A stretch of DNA of 64,000 nt, from contig JBANSL010000009.1 of assembly GCA_037127255.1 (NCBI GenBank), positions 24,144,475-24,208,474 on the forward strand. Direction: 5' to 3'. The number at the start of each line of letters is the position of its first letter. Positions within the stretch are counted from its first letter, which is position 1. Positions 34,014 to 45,678 of the stretch are shown piece after piece. Source of the DNA: Persicaria tinctoria. Its lineage: Eukaryota; Streptophyta; Magnoliopsida; Caryophyllales; Polygonaceae. The position numbers and the translations under genes are program-made. A model generated the notes under the pieces. The model worked only from the letters and a program-made list of their open reading frames with translations. It did not search any database and was not told where the DNA came from.

Positions 34014-37000
34014 TACATTGTAATGACCCAGAATTATGATTTCCGGGTTACGTTTCAAGGGATAAAACCCCTTGTTCGGATCTTGCAATCCAGGTACGGG
34101 TCGAGGTTTCAAACTCATTTTTAGATTAGTAGAAAGAGGGATTTCAAACCCTAAAAACCTCGAAGGGCCGTTGGGTACCCTTAACTTGTCCTAAGACTAT
34201 GTCGCGGAATTCAATTCAAATGAAAGTAAAGCGGAAGCAAGGTTAAGATACAAATGCCACGACAAAGCCGGGTCAAAACCAAATCATAAGCGAGTGATTA
34301 CCATTTTACCAAGTTAGAATATTAGCTATGTTCTTTGATTCGCACAAGGGTTTCTCGTCACATAAGCATGGAGCAAACAAGATCTGTAGAAATACCTTTA
34401 AAAGAAGAACGGGGAAAGGAGTCAGATCGAGCCACTCATGCGGGACTGGCAGTCCTCGCTGAGGCCACATAGTATGTGCTATACCTAATAAAGATGCTCT
34501 AATGCAGTACGAAATTCAAACACACTAGCATGCTCCTAGTTCATAATAATGTGCAGAAATACTGTAAAGGGGCCCAAGACAATGCCAAGTGGCATATCCC
34601 TCTCCTACCTCCACCCCTTCCGATAGGTGGAGACTGGCCAGCTCGTGAATGCATTCATTCATAATCGGGGGGCACGCATGCCTAACCCGCTCCACAATAA
34701 AGCCCGCAGGCATAATATAAGGAAGTCATGACTCAATTGACTCAGGGTACCCGATGAGGGTGGGCTACCCTATATGACCCTAGCAAAGACTCTAGGACTA
34801 TCACAGATAACGGCCGTTCTGTTTCAAACGCATAAAGTAAACAGATGCTCAATCAATTAGTGCAACCTAAACATGATACTACATGGCATGCTTTTATGCA
34901 TATGCAACACCTAACATAAAATGCAACAACATGCATGAATGTCCAACCTGAGTAAGCCCCCTAGGGAACTTACCTGAAGATGCAGAACAACAGGATAATA
35001 CAAGCAAGGGCCCAAATGCAAGTCCAAAAGCAATACACACCTATCATCAAGTCAATTCCGTAAGCTACCAGACCAACATTCATACATACGAACCCAAGAT
35101 CTCATCATCCTTAAAACCCATCGATAGTAAAACCGTTGTCCAAAATCATTCCGATATGATCAACATCAACCAAAATCATTCTTCCAATTTCCTTCTCAAA
35201 ACCAACATCATCAAGTCAAGACAAAGATCCCGGCATCAAACATTTAAAACTTAAAACCAATACCTCAAAATCATACTTGTCCAAATCAAGGGGAAATATC
35301 AAATTTCTAAGTCAACCCAAAATCTGGTCTTATCAAAATGTTCCGGCATTTTGGTTTTCCAACAATAAATTATTCAAGAGATATTTCCGAGAACTTGAAA
35401 CCCTCATAGATAATACTTTATCAACAACATATAATTAACATAACGCCTCAAGTTAAATCTATTTTCAAAATCTCTATTTAAATCCAAAATCAACAAGTCA
35501 TCTCAAATACTCATCCCAATAATATTATTTTTAAAAATCAGAAAATATATTTCCATAAAAACATAATATGACTAATAATACGAATAATGTTAAACCAAGA
35601 TTTATTACTTAGCATATAATATAGCATATCTATAAGTAACATAACACATAACATATCATAACAATTAACCAATAAATCCAAACCCAGCAGCCCAACCCGA
35701 AAAGAATAAGCCCAAAGAGAGAAAGAAGGAATTAGGCCCAACCCAAAGGCTTAAATGGTATAACCCGGAAAACCCGGCTCCAGGGGTCCAAACCAGCCCA
35801 AAGGAAAGAAAAGAGAAGGGGCCCGGATCCAGACCCATCGAAGCCCCAAACCCGGAATAATAGGCCCAACATCATCCATCACCTTCCCAAATCAGGTCAG
35901 AGCTCTCGGTCACAGACAAAGGGAAACGGGGAAAGAAAAAGAGGAGTCCAGGCCCCCGGCGGAACGCGGCGGAAGAAGAAGAAGGAGAAGGGGAGGGGTT
36001 CCTCGCCGGCGGTTCTCACCCGACTCAACCCACATAACCTCTCCCGGTACCCAGAAACACAACCCATCAAAACGACACAAAAGGAGGGGAGGAAAGAGAG
36101 GCTCACCGAGGGAGGCCGAAGTCTTCGCCGGAATGTCGTCGGAGCTTCGCTGGTGGTGGATTGTCACCGGAATCGGCCTAGCAGGGAGGGAAATTGCTCA
36201 AAGACGGAACTTTACCCAGGTTTAGGGTGGAAGGGAGTGAAATGAGAGAGATAAGAGCCTCACCGCGCGTAACTCGAAAAACAGGGAAGGCGGTGAAGGA
36301 ATGGGCGGCTCCGGGGCTCCGGTGGCGGCCCCGGCAGTGCTCCGGGTACGCTGCTGGCTTCTGGGGTTGCTCTCGGCTCGATATCGGTTGGAAGAGGAAG
36401 GCGGAACTCGGGGACGAAGGCGGCTCGACATATGCTCGGCTTCTGGGCTCGCTGTTGCTCAAGGTAATCGGTGGGCGTTCGATGCTCGGAGCTCCCGGAA
36501 CTAGGGGTGGGCGCCCGCGACGGGACGGGACGGGACCGGGACGGGATTGAGGTGGTCCCGCATAATTTTTGCGGGACAGGACCGGGACCGAGACGGGACG
36601 GGCCTTGGCAAATGCGGGTAGACCTAGGCAAATGCGATTCTCAAATGCGTAATAAATATATATATGTATATTTTTTTTATATTCTCAAATGCGTAATAAA
36701 AAATTCAAAAAATTCTCAAATGCGTAATAAAAAATTCTCAAATATATGTATATTCTCAAATGCGTAATAAAAAATTCAAAATTTTCATGTATATATTGCG
36801 ATTCTCAAATGCGTAATAAATATATATGTATATTTTTTTTATATTTTGCAGGTTCTCATATATGTGTACGCATAGACCTAGGCAAATGCGGGTAGACCCG
36901 CTTGGCCCGCCCCGCCTACATTAGCAAGCGGCCTTGGACATGGGGAAAAGCCCACACGGGCTGCTAGACCCGACCCGCGTCCGCAACGGGTGCGGGATTG

Positions 37001-37095
37001 GACATATCAATCAACCTTTTTTATTAAAATTAATATATATATGTGTGTGTAATATATGTAATAAATAATATTAATTACTATTCTTTAAAAAAACA

Positions 37096-37096
<1 letters not shown>

Positions 37097-37183
<87 letters not shown>
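37097..37183. repeat. (TA)n microsatellite
   Basis: 87 uninterrupted bases of TA inside the hAT element. Length is likely to vary between individuals and may be mis-sized in assembly. Confidence 0.95.
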
Positions 37184-37186
<3 letters not shown>

Positions 37187-37359
37187 ACGTACTGTATATG
37201 TAATATATACTGTAACTATATATTTATGTATTCCTTTTCATAACAAATAAAAACAGTAAGTATATAAGTTAAAATTGATTATATAAAGTAACTCTAAATA
37301 TGTATGTATTCATTGTAAAAACAAATAAAAAACAGTGTGTGTATATATATAGGCTTAAT

Positions 37360-37360
37360 A

Positions 37361-37420
<60 letters not shown>
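37360..37420. repeat. (TTA)n microsatellite
   Basis: About 20 TTA units in a row inside the hAT element, giving artefactual poly-Leu, poly-Tyr, poly-Ile or poly-Asn frames. Confidence 0.95.
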
Positions 37421-37424
<4 letters not shown>

Positions 37425-38299
37425 GTGTGCGGGGCGGGACGGGATTTGCGGGATCCCACCGGGTCGTCCCGCGTCCCGTCCCGCATCATTTTTGCGGGAC
37501 GGGACCGGGACGGGCCCGGGACGGGACCGGGATTTGCGGGATTTGTACCCACCCCTACCCGGAACATAGGGGAAGATGGCTCGAGCTCGAAGGAGGCGAA
37601 GTATTTGTATGGGGGCTGATCTTCGAACAAAAGAACAGGGGCGGCGGTATGGCGGATCTGTGAGCCAGGACGAGGAAGAGGTGGCCTGGGAATTTTGTTT
37701 GGAGGTGTTTGGATAAGAGGAGGAGGAAATTGAGCTTTGAATTAGAGAATCAAAGGACAATTGATCTGTCCATTTGTCTCCAAGCTGCTGCTGCACTGCA
37801 CTATCAAGGGAGGGGTTGCCTCTGGGAACCGAAAGAAGGAGGGAAGGGGACCAGTATTAGGCGTGGGAATGCTGGTGCCTTTAGAGAAAGTGAGCAATAG
37901 GACAAAATTGAGTGAGCTGGGAATAGGAGGAGAGAAGGGAAAGAAAATAAGAAATGACATGGTCCCACTCAAAGAAATTAAAATAGCGGAACAGACTCGA
38001 AACCCGCTCACCCGACAAATCCCGACTAAACTCAAACGATCTTCAAATTTCAAACCCGAGGTTAATAATGAACTCCGAATACTATACTCAATTTTCGCAT
38101 AAGCACGCGGAATAAAACATATTTTAAATTTTAATTTATTAATGTCGGAGCTTGTTTTAAGGATTTCAATTTCGATTTAGGAAATTAAGGACGAGTTTTT
38201 CTTGAAATATCCGAATTTTTATTTTATTTTATCTTATTATTTTTTTTCAACTTAAATCCATTTATATTATTTATATTATTTATTATTTAAAAATCTGGG

Positions 38300-41200
38300 T
38301 TTGAAAGGTTTCAAAGGCGATTTCGCAATTGAAAAGGATTGGCCTCAAAATCGTTGAAATTCTCGGTAACGTTTATTCTTTTACAATCCAAGTTGACCCT
38401 TTTTCAAAACCATTCAAAATCTTCAAATCTAACGTCTAATCAAGCAACCTTACACCAAAACAAGTCAAATCCTTTCGATCAAAATTTCGTCAAAATCCTC
38501 CAAAACCAAATCAGTTTCCCGCATAACAATCAATCAAATTCAGAAGCTCGGAGGTGGAATCATCCACCTCTAAAGGCTAATCCCATATTCTCTTCCTAGT
38601 TTCCAGAATCAAATCAATCTATTAATCTCAAATCAAGCAAGATTCACAAGCCATAAACAATGCATAACTACATAACCAATCGATCCCCAACGAGTACATC
38701 ATACGACAAGTCTCAAACATATGCCAACACAGTGTCACAAGGTCACATCAACATCTCCACATCATACTAAAGGTCCTAATATGCATCTATGACAAAATGA
38801 TTACACACATCTCAATATCACACCAAAGTCATAAAAGGTAACCCTTACCATAGAGTCAACGAATCAAAACTCATTGTCAACACGTCAACCCAACAAGTCA
38901 TGCCATTAAGATTCGGCAAAAAGGGAAGATCAACCAATATATCAATCATCAAGGTGTCAACATGCTCGAAAGACATTACTGTAACTCATCACAATATCAT
39001 ATAACATTCATTTAGTAATTAGGCACCATTATCTTACATATACAAGTCATATTTATACTCCAATTCATATTCATTATTTAACATATCCCTAGTCAGGCTT
39101 AATGACCATACAACATAACATCATTCTTTCACATAATAACACATTATTATCTTACGTATCATGTCACAACATATCCTATCATGCTTCTAAATGACATAAC
39201 AGGATAACAAAACATCAATATCATGATAACCCTTGTCACTACTAACTAGATTTTAATATTGCAGATCAGTATGTAATATCATCGTATATCAGGTTCATCA
39301 TGCCAGCAAATATAAATAAACCACATCATCAAGAAAATTCTCACATCATACCAGTCAAATTAAAACAGAATCCCCACTTGCCCATCTCCACTCTCAAGCC
39401 AAGACTAGTCCTCTTCTAAACTCGCCAACGTCAACTCAAACAAAATTTCTCCAAAGAAATCTCAATTCCTCTCGATACTCAAATCTTACCCCTTCTTCCG
39501 CTAATCACTACCACACCATCCATATCTAAGAATCCAACTCCTATATCTGGCTTCACACTCAAGTACCCTCTCACACTATGTCCTCAATACTCTCAAAAGC
39601 CATTCCCCACACTTCTCATACTACTCAAGACATCACAAGCATCCTACCCTGCCAACATTTCTCTCTCGTGATTTGCCTAATAAACCATCGGTCATCCTAA
39701 TCGCTCAAATTCTTTCACCACTCTCCAACCACACCACCAAATGATCTCACCCACAGGTTTAAAGGAGAAACAATCATGGAATCATCACACATAAGATCTG
39801 TATCAGGTCAACCAACATTTATAACATAGCATCATGGGTTCAGAATCAATTATTGCAACTATGTCAATAAGTCTCAATTTACCATCATGCTCATTCATTA
39901 TTACAAATCATCATATATTCACATAATCAATTCAAGATAGCAAGTTGCATCATAACCTCAGAAGATAAACAATTCAGGTTTCTTAGCATATGTAGTTCAC
40001 ATTTTGCAGGCAAAGGAATTCAAATCATGCTTAGCAACTCAGCGTAGCAACAAGTCAAGACATCATGGTATATGAGATCTATAAGCCATCAAATCATATC
40101 ATCATAGACAACAGGCAATCAAGTAACAGTCATCACCAGGTCAGCACATCAACACGTAAATCCCATTGTCAGGTCAGTGCAATATCATCAACAAATTCAG
40201 AAGGGTTAGCAATTCGAACAGAGGACTCTCCTGCTTGCAAGTCATATCGCACTCAGTAACCGCAATCCTCAATACGTGCTTGTTCCGCCGCCATCATTGA
40301 TCCTGAGGCCCGTGGGTTATGGGCCCATGCTTTTGCTGCCCCGCTCTATCGTTATCTCACCTTCCGTTCTTTTTCCCATGTGATCGCTCATCCAAGTATC
40401 GCATAAGAGTCTAAGTTAGCAGAGATAGGGGAGTGAGAAGGGCGGGCAACCCAATGTCCCTTCCGGAAACAAACACAGACCGACACTAAAGACGTCATCT
40501 AGAGACAGAACTCCGACACGAGAATAGCAACAACGCCCTTATGGAGGTCTATTAGGTTGCAATTATGACAAGTAGACACAAATTCATCATGGGGCACATC
40601 AATCATATTAATCCACACTAACATGTACCTATCTCAAGGAGAACGACATGCATATTCAATCCAAAAGACATAATCGAATTCTACACGGATGCATGTGAGA
40701 TAAGCTAATAGCCTTTTATTTCAGGGAAGCAGATATGTCTAGCAATTTCAAGTAAGATATGCGGAGCCAGTAATGGTCATGAAGAGCTTAACGAGGATGA
40801 CAAACATCACGTATATGAACAATGCACGAGCATGGCAACAAATGAGGTCAAATATAGCATGACGAGGTACATCATAAAAACCAAACTAAGTGTCATATGA
40901 GGGTACATAAGAGCGGCATGACAATTATCAAATCTAGCAACAAGGATCATATAGTAGGTTGAGAACGACATGTAATCATATTACAAGATACATTTAAAGC
41001 ATAAGTAATACATGGTACTAGGGGTACATGATGAGACATAGGCATAGCCAAGGGTGATTTAAATGAATTCAACATAATGTTTATGAAGGATGAGGCATCC
41101 TTACAAGGTAACAAAGAGAACATCACGATGATAGATTTTAAGCATGCTAGGAAGGAATAGTCATTGAGACACATAAAGTAGTACAATAATTATCACATTA

Positions 41201-43158
41201 CATGACAAGAATGTTCATGTAATAAACGAGCATGACAAGTCACCATTGAGCGGGTCATTTTAGAACTCATAAGCTCTATAGGATATTAACAACACATATC
41301 GAACATGAATACAATCAAGATACTTTGACTAGGTCCATTCTAACATTCATTCGTCATGCATATGCGAAATAATACAACGTGGTGTGTGATCATGCGAGGT
41401 GCCAAATCATACATCTATGCCAGCACAAGAGGAATTCATAACGTAATAGGGAAACACTACCAAGTGATAACGTGTAAGAAGGCTATGATTAACCATTACG
41501 AAAAGCAAATCAATCATCGAATTCAACATCAATTATCTTGCATGAGTAAGACATGTTACGGTGATAGAAAGAGGGAAGAACCACACTATCAGGAACCTAG
41601 CTCGAGAGAGAATCGACAATAATGCAAGCAAGATATAATTCACACGAGTCATAACCAAGGATCCTACATGATACTAAGGCTCAACATAATACACGATGCA
41701 TGCATGCACTGATCGTGACGACACACAAGAAATCAATTCAATCACATTCCAGCAATACAGAAGCATGAGGGAGGTTTTTACGATGTATAACACGAGTCTA
41801 AGTTTTGAGCAATATGACTAGAATACGGGAACATGAGTTCAAATCAGCACATACTAGGATGAAACATTCATTCACCAAGACTCAATTAAACCTCATATTC
41901 TCCATTCCACGCAAGTAACACACAACAATATCAACTTGCCAAATCATCAGCACTATTCAATTTGACGAATACAAAATGGATGGGCATGCGATAGATTCTT
42001 GCCACAAAAGGAATAAGGAGCATCGACACATCATCATCTAGCATGCTAAGGAGATCATTTCTAAGAAATTGTACAGAGAAGAGTTCATCACACTATCATG
42101 GACCTAACCCAGGCGAAAACAAAAAGCATATAGGTTCATATCATGTGGTTCATGCTTCCAATTGATCATTAGCGCAATTAATACAATATGTCAAGTAGGC
42201 ATGCTATAAACAACATACAATCATGATAGGAGACAATACATAACACAAGACTTAAGCAATGTAACTAGTCACACCTGTAAATATAACACAACAACTGGGT
42301 ACCAATGGTTATTCATAAGGCACATGTGAGAGGCTACAAAATCATGTCATGCAATTCAGAGAGAGTCACAATTACAATCGGACAGAGATCCCTAAGGGCA
42401 ATCATTGACTTTTCCCAACTGACTCATCACCCCTCTTTCCCGTGGGACTCCGGTACGAGTCTTTATGGCAAGAAGACACTGGTTGATCATCATAAGAATA
42501 AGGAAACACAGCCCCAGAAACACCCTACTTCTGACTCAAAGTGATATCCAAAACTTCCAATACTCACTTAGACAACCTTAATATCCAACCATGATTCCCG
42601 ACACAATGTGGTTACCAACCCAATTCCCCGTGGAAGACAGTGACATCCAGAGAAAGGCTAGATAGAGCCGTCAAGGGGTTAACATAGTGGAGAGGGTTGT
42701 TCCACACAAGCTGGGTTCGACCACACAAAACAAGGGTACTCCCACTATCCCGTTTACACAGATCAGTCAATACACATTTAATTGTTAGGCATACCAATCA
42801 GACTTCTAGCATAGCAAGCATTCAGCACATGATTAGTTAATAACACTCATAATGATCTCCTTGAAGTCTCCCAACCCATCTGTAAAGAACAAGCTGATAT
42901 TTTGCCTACCGTTCCCAACTACACCCAATAGGGCTGGTCTAGCGCCTTTACTACCCACTCGCATCCCTGTTTAGTCGGTTTTCCTCTTTTATTACAAGTC
43001 AAGTTTAGTACTTAGTTCAATTTCAGTTAGGCGTCTTAAGTTCATTTTGCCCTTTTTAAAACACTTTCAAATCATTTGAAATTCATGGGCGGTTTTCCAA
43101 AACATACGCTCGACCCTTTTGTACCCGAATTGCACAACCTCAGCTCTGATACCATCTT
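38300..43158 (-). other. Internal domain of C2, non-coding
   Basis: Reverse-complement match to most of 8884-13590 of C1, with no frame longer than about 90 codons and no recognised domain. The part equivalent to about 13580-13923 of C1, which holds CTCGAGGACGAGAC and the purine tract, is absent. It is lost in a deletion that joins the LTR to the interior at a CxGGG word. Confidence 0.75.
43141..43154 (-). promoter_or_regulatory. Primer-binding site of C2
   Basis: On the minus strand TGGTATCAGAGCTG lies four bases inside the 5' LTR, identical in position and sequence to the C1 site. Confidence 0.8.
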
Positions 43159-44084
43159 TGTAACGGCCTAGAATTATGATTTCCGGGTTACGTTTCAAGG
43201 GATAAAACCCCTTGTTCGGATCTTGCAATCCAGGTACGGGTCGAGGTTTCAAACTCATTTTTAGATTAGTAGAAAGAGGGATTTCAAACCCTAAAAACCT
43301 CGAAGGGCCGTTGAGTACCCTTAACTTGTCCTAAGACTATGTCGCGTAATTCAATTCAAATGAAAGTAAAGCGGAAGCAAGGTTAAGATACAAATGCCAC
43401 GACAAAGCCGGGTCAAAACCAAATCATAAGCGAGTGATTACCATTTTACCAAGTTAGAATATTAGCTATGTTCTTTGATTCGCCCAAGGGTTTCCCGTCA
43501 CATAAGCATGGAGCAAACAAGATATGCAGAAATACCTTTAAAAGAAGAACGGGGAAAGGAGTCAGATCGAGCCACTCATGCGGGACCGGCAGTCCTCGCT
43601 GAGGCCACATAGTATGTGCTATACCTAATAAAGATGCTCTAATGCAGTACGAAATTCAAACACACTAGCATGCTCCTAGCTCATAATAATGTGCAGAAAT
43701 ACTGTAAAGGGGCCCAAGACAATGCCAAGTGGCATATCCCTCTCCTACCTCCACCCCTTCCGATAGGTGGAGACTGGTCAGCTCGTGAATGCATTCATTC
43801 ATAATCGGGGGGCACGCATGCCTAACCCGCTCCACAATAAAGCCCGCAGGCATAATATAAGGAAGTCATGACTCGATTGACTCAGGGTACCCGATGAGGG
43901 TGGGCTACCCTATGACCCTAGCAAAGACTCTAGGACTATCACAGATAACGGCCGTTCTGTTTCAAACGCATAAAGTAAACAGATGCTCAATCAATTAGTC
44001 CAACCTAAACATGATACTACATGGCATGCTTTTATGCATATGCAACACCTAACATTAAATGCAACAACAGGCATGAATGTCCAA

Positions 44085-45678
44085 TGACGGAGGGAAAACC
44101 TGTCGTTGATTCCGCCAAAGAAAACTCAAACCTATAGCAAGTATAGCAATAAGCAAGAGGTCGATCCACAGGGAAAATTATAACTCAAGTGTGATTTTAA
44201 TGCCAAGTAAGTAACCAAGGGGGGTTTTAGTGTGAAAGTTTTGCCTTTTATCAAAGCAAAGTAACGAACGCAGAGTAAGTGAATTTGTTTTAGACAAGTG
44301 AGAGAGCCAATTCTACCTACAATTTTCCACTTTATTGGATTGAAGCGATCCTTGTAACTTCTTCTCGTCCTATTCAGTTTCCTATGAATGCCCTTGTCCC
44401 GACCTAATATAGTTACTAGTCCAATCAGTCCTAGAAACCCTTATCAATCGAACAGTCCCTAAAGAAGGATTTAACCCAAGGGAAAATTATAACTCAAGTG
44501 TGATTTTAATGCCAAGTAAGTAACCAAGGGGGGTTTTAGTGTGAAAGTTTTGCCTTTTATCAAAGCAAAGTAACGAACGCAGAGTAAGTGAATTTGTTTT
44601 AGACAAGTGAGAGAGCCAATTCTACCTACAATTTTCCACTTTATTGGATTGAAGCGATCCTTGTAACTTCTTCTCGTCCTATTCAGTTTCCTATGAATGC
44701 CCTTGTCCCGACCTAATATAGTTACTAGTCCAATCAGTCCTAGAAACCCTTATCAATCGAACAGTCCCTAAAGAAGGATTTAATCCAATTGATAGCTTTA
44801 AGTTCAGAGATTAGCCAAGGTATTTGCAGTCCCTAAAGAGGGATTTAACAACACATTCAACTTCCTACTCATTCAATTAGTTCAATCAGCTCTAAAGGAA
44901 TAAGTTTGCCACTTAGGTTAAGGTTCACAATCAGGAATCTACAAAACCTTAGCGATTGAATTGATCCAACAAGTTGGCCAGACTAGATAGAACAAATCAA
45001 TAATCAATCAAGCACAAAGAAGTTGAAGCATTCAAGTATAGGAAACAAGGAGCGAGAATTAGAAACTCACAATCAATCCGAATAAAGCTTCAAATTGCAG
45101 GTAGAATAGATGAGTTTAGTTCCTCATGGAAGACATCGCTCAAAATCTCTAAAGTGTCTAATGAATAGAATGGAAGTAATGAAAAATAACATAAAAGTGG
45201 CCTTATCAAACATCCCAAGTCGGCCAGCCAATGGACACACAAATTCTAGGGTTTTTAATTAAACAAAACGCAGCGTTTCTCGCTGTCGGCCATTGCTGCG
45301 GGCGCCGCAAGGTTGCTGCGCCCGCCGCACCCTGAAAGTCCGAGATCCCAGCTGCAGCGGCCTGTGCTGCGCCCGCCGCAAGGTTGCGGCGCCCGCGACA
45401 AAATGTTTTGCCGTGACTTCTTGTATTCCTTTGCGGGTTTCTCCTCTTGTCTTGCATCTTTCCTCCCTTGTTCCTTCCCATGTTTCTCGTGTTCCTCTTC
45501 AAGATATTGCATCTCCCAAATGTGTTCCGATTCAATCTGCGAGATAAACACAAAATTGCGCCGAATCCGAACTCTTCTAAAATAATCACAAGATGCAATT
45601 TAGCAACAAAGTATGAAAGAAATGCAACCTAACTAAACTAAATATGTCTATAATGCCTATCTAAAATATGCATTATCA
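44085..45678. mobile_element. 1.6-kb TG...CA element, solo-LTR- or TRIM-like
   Basis: Starts TGACGGAGGG, ends GCATTATCA, with duplication TCCAA at 44080-44084 and 45679-45683; the empty site is in the left LTR near 34946. Those features fit an LTR integrated by an LTR-retrotransposon integrase. AGGTCGATCCACAGGG near 44158 is a word I associate with plant LTR elements. A segment of about 300 bp is tandemly duplicated inside (44171, 44480). The GC-rich part near 45290-45410 has frames with no recognised domain. I see no internal primer site, so I favour a solo LTR. Confidence 0.75.
44171..44781. repeat. Tandem duplication of about 309 bp
   Basis: GGGAAAATTATAACTCAAGT starts unit 1 at 44171 and unit 2 at 44480. 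The units match nearly base for base to AAAGAAGGATTTAA, so the duplication is recent relative to the element. Confidence 0.9.

Larger units (their letters stand above)
36502..37557. mobile_element. Non-autonomous hAT element with GGGACGGGAC ends
   Basis: Termini TAGGGGTGGGC and its inverse GTACCCACCCCTA, with a perfect 8-bp duplication CCCGGAAC (36494-36501, 37558-37565). The empty site is seen in the other C2 LTR near 47234. Both ends carry repeated GGGACGGGACCGGG words. The centre has a (TA)n tract and a (TTA)n tract and several AAATGCG words (about 36613-36900). No transposase is encoded; all frames inside arise from simple repeats. Termini and 8-bp duplication are diagnostic of the hAT superfamily. 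Confidence 0.88.
34019..38299 (-). repeat. 3' LTR of C2 (left copy) with hAT insertion
   Basis: Matches 43159-48012 apart from their separate insertions. The 5'-terminal 14 or so bases of this LTR copy are missing: it passes at CTGGG (38295-38299) straight into internal sequence. GC-rich frames at 36178-36631 fall in the LTR and are not accepted as genes. Confidence 0.85.

Noticed and set aside
36178..36631. Frames rich in Pro, Arg and Ser
   Set aside because: They are LTR sequence of C2; near-identical frames recur at 46915-47242 in the other LTR and none has a domain.
37043..37796. Poly-Tyr/Ile, poly-Leu and poly-Asn frames
   Set aside because: Products of the (TA)n and (TTA)n microsatellites in the hAT element.
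8884..43158. tRNA-like matches at TGGTATCAGAGC
   Set aside because: They are primer-binding sites next to LTRs; no tRNA gene surrounds them.
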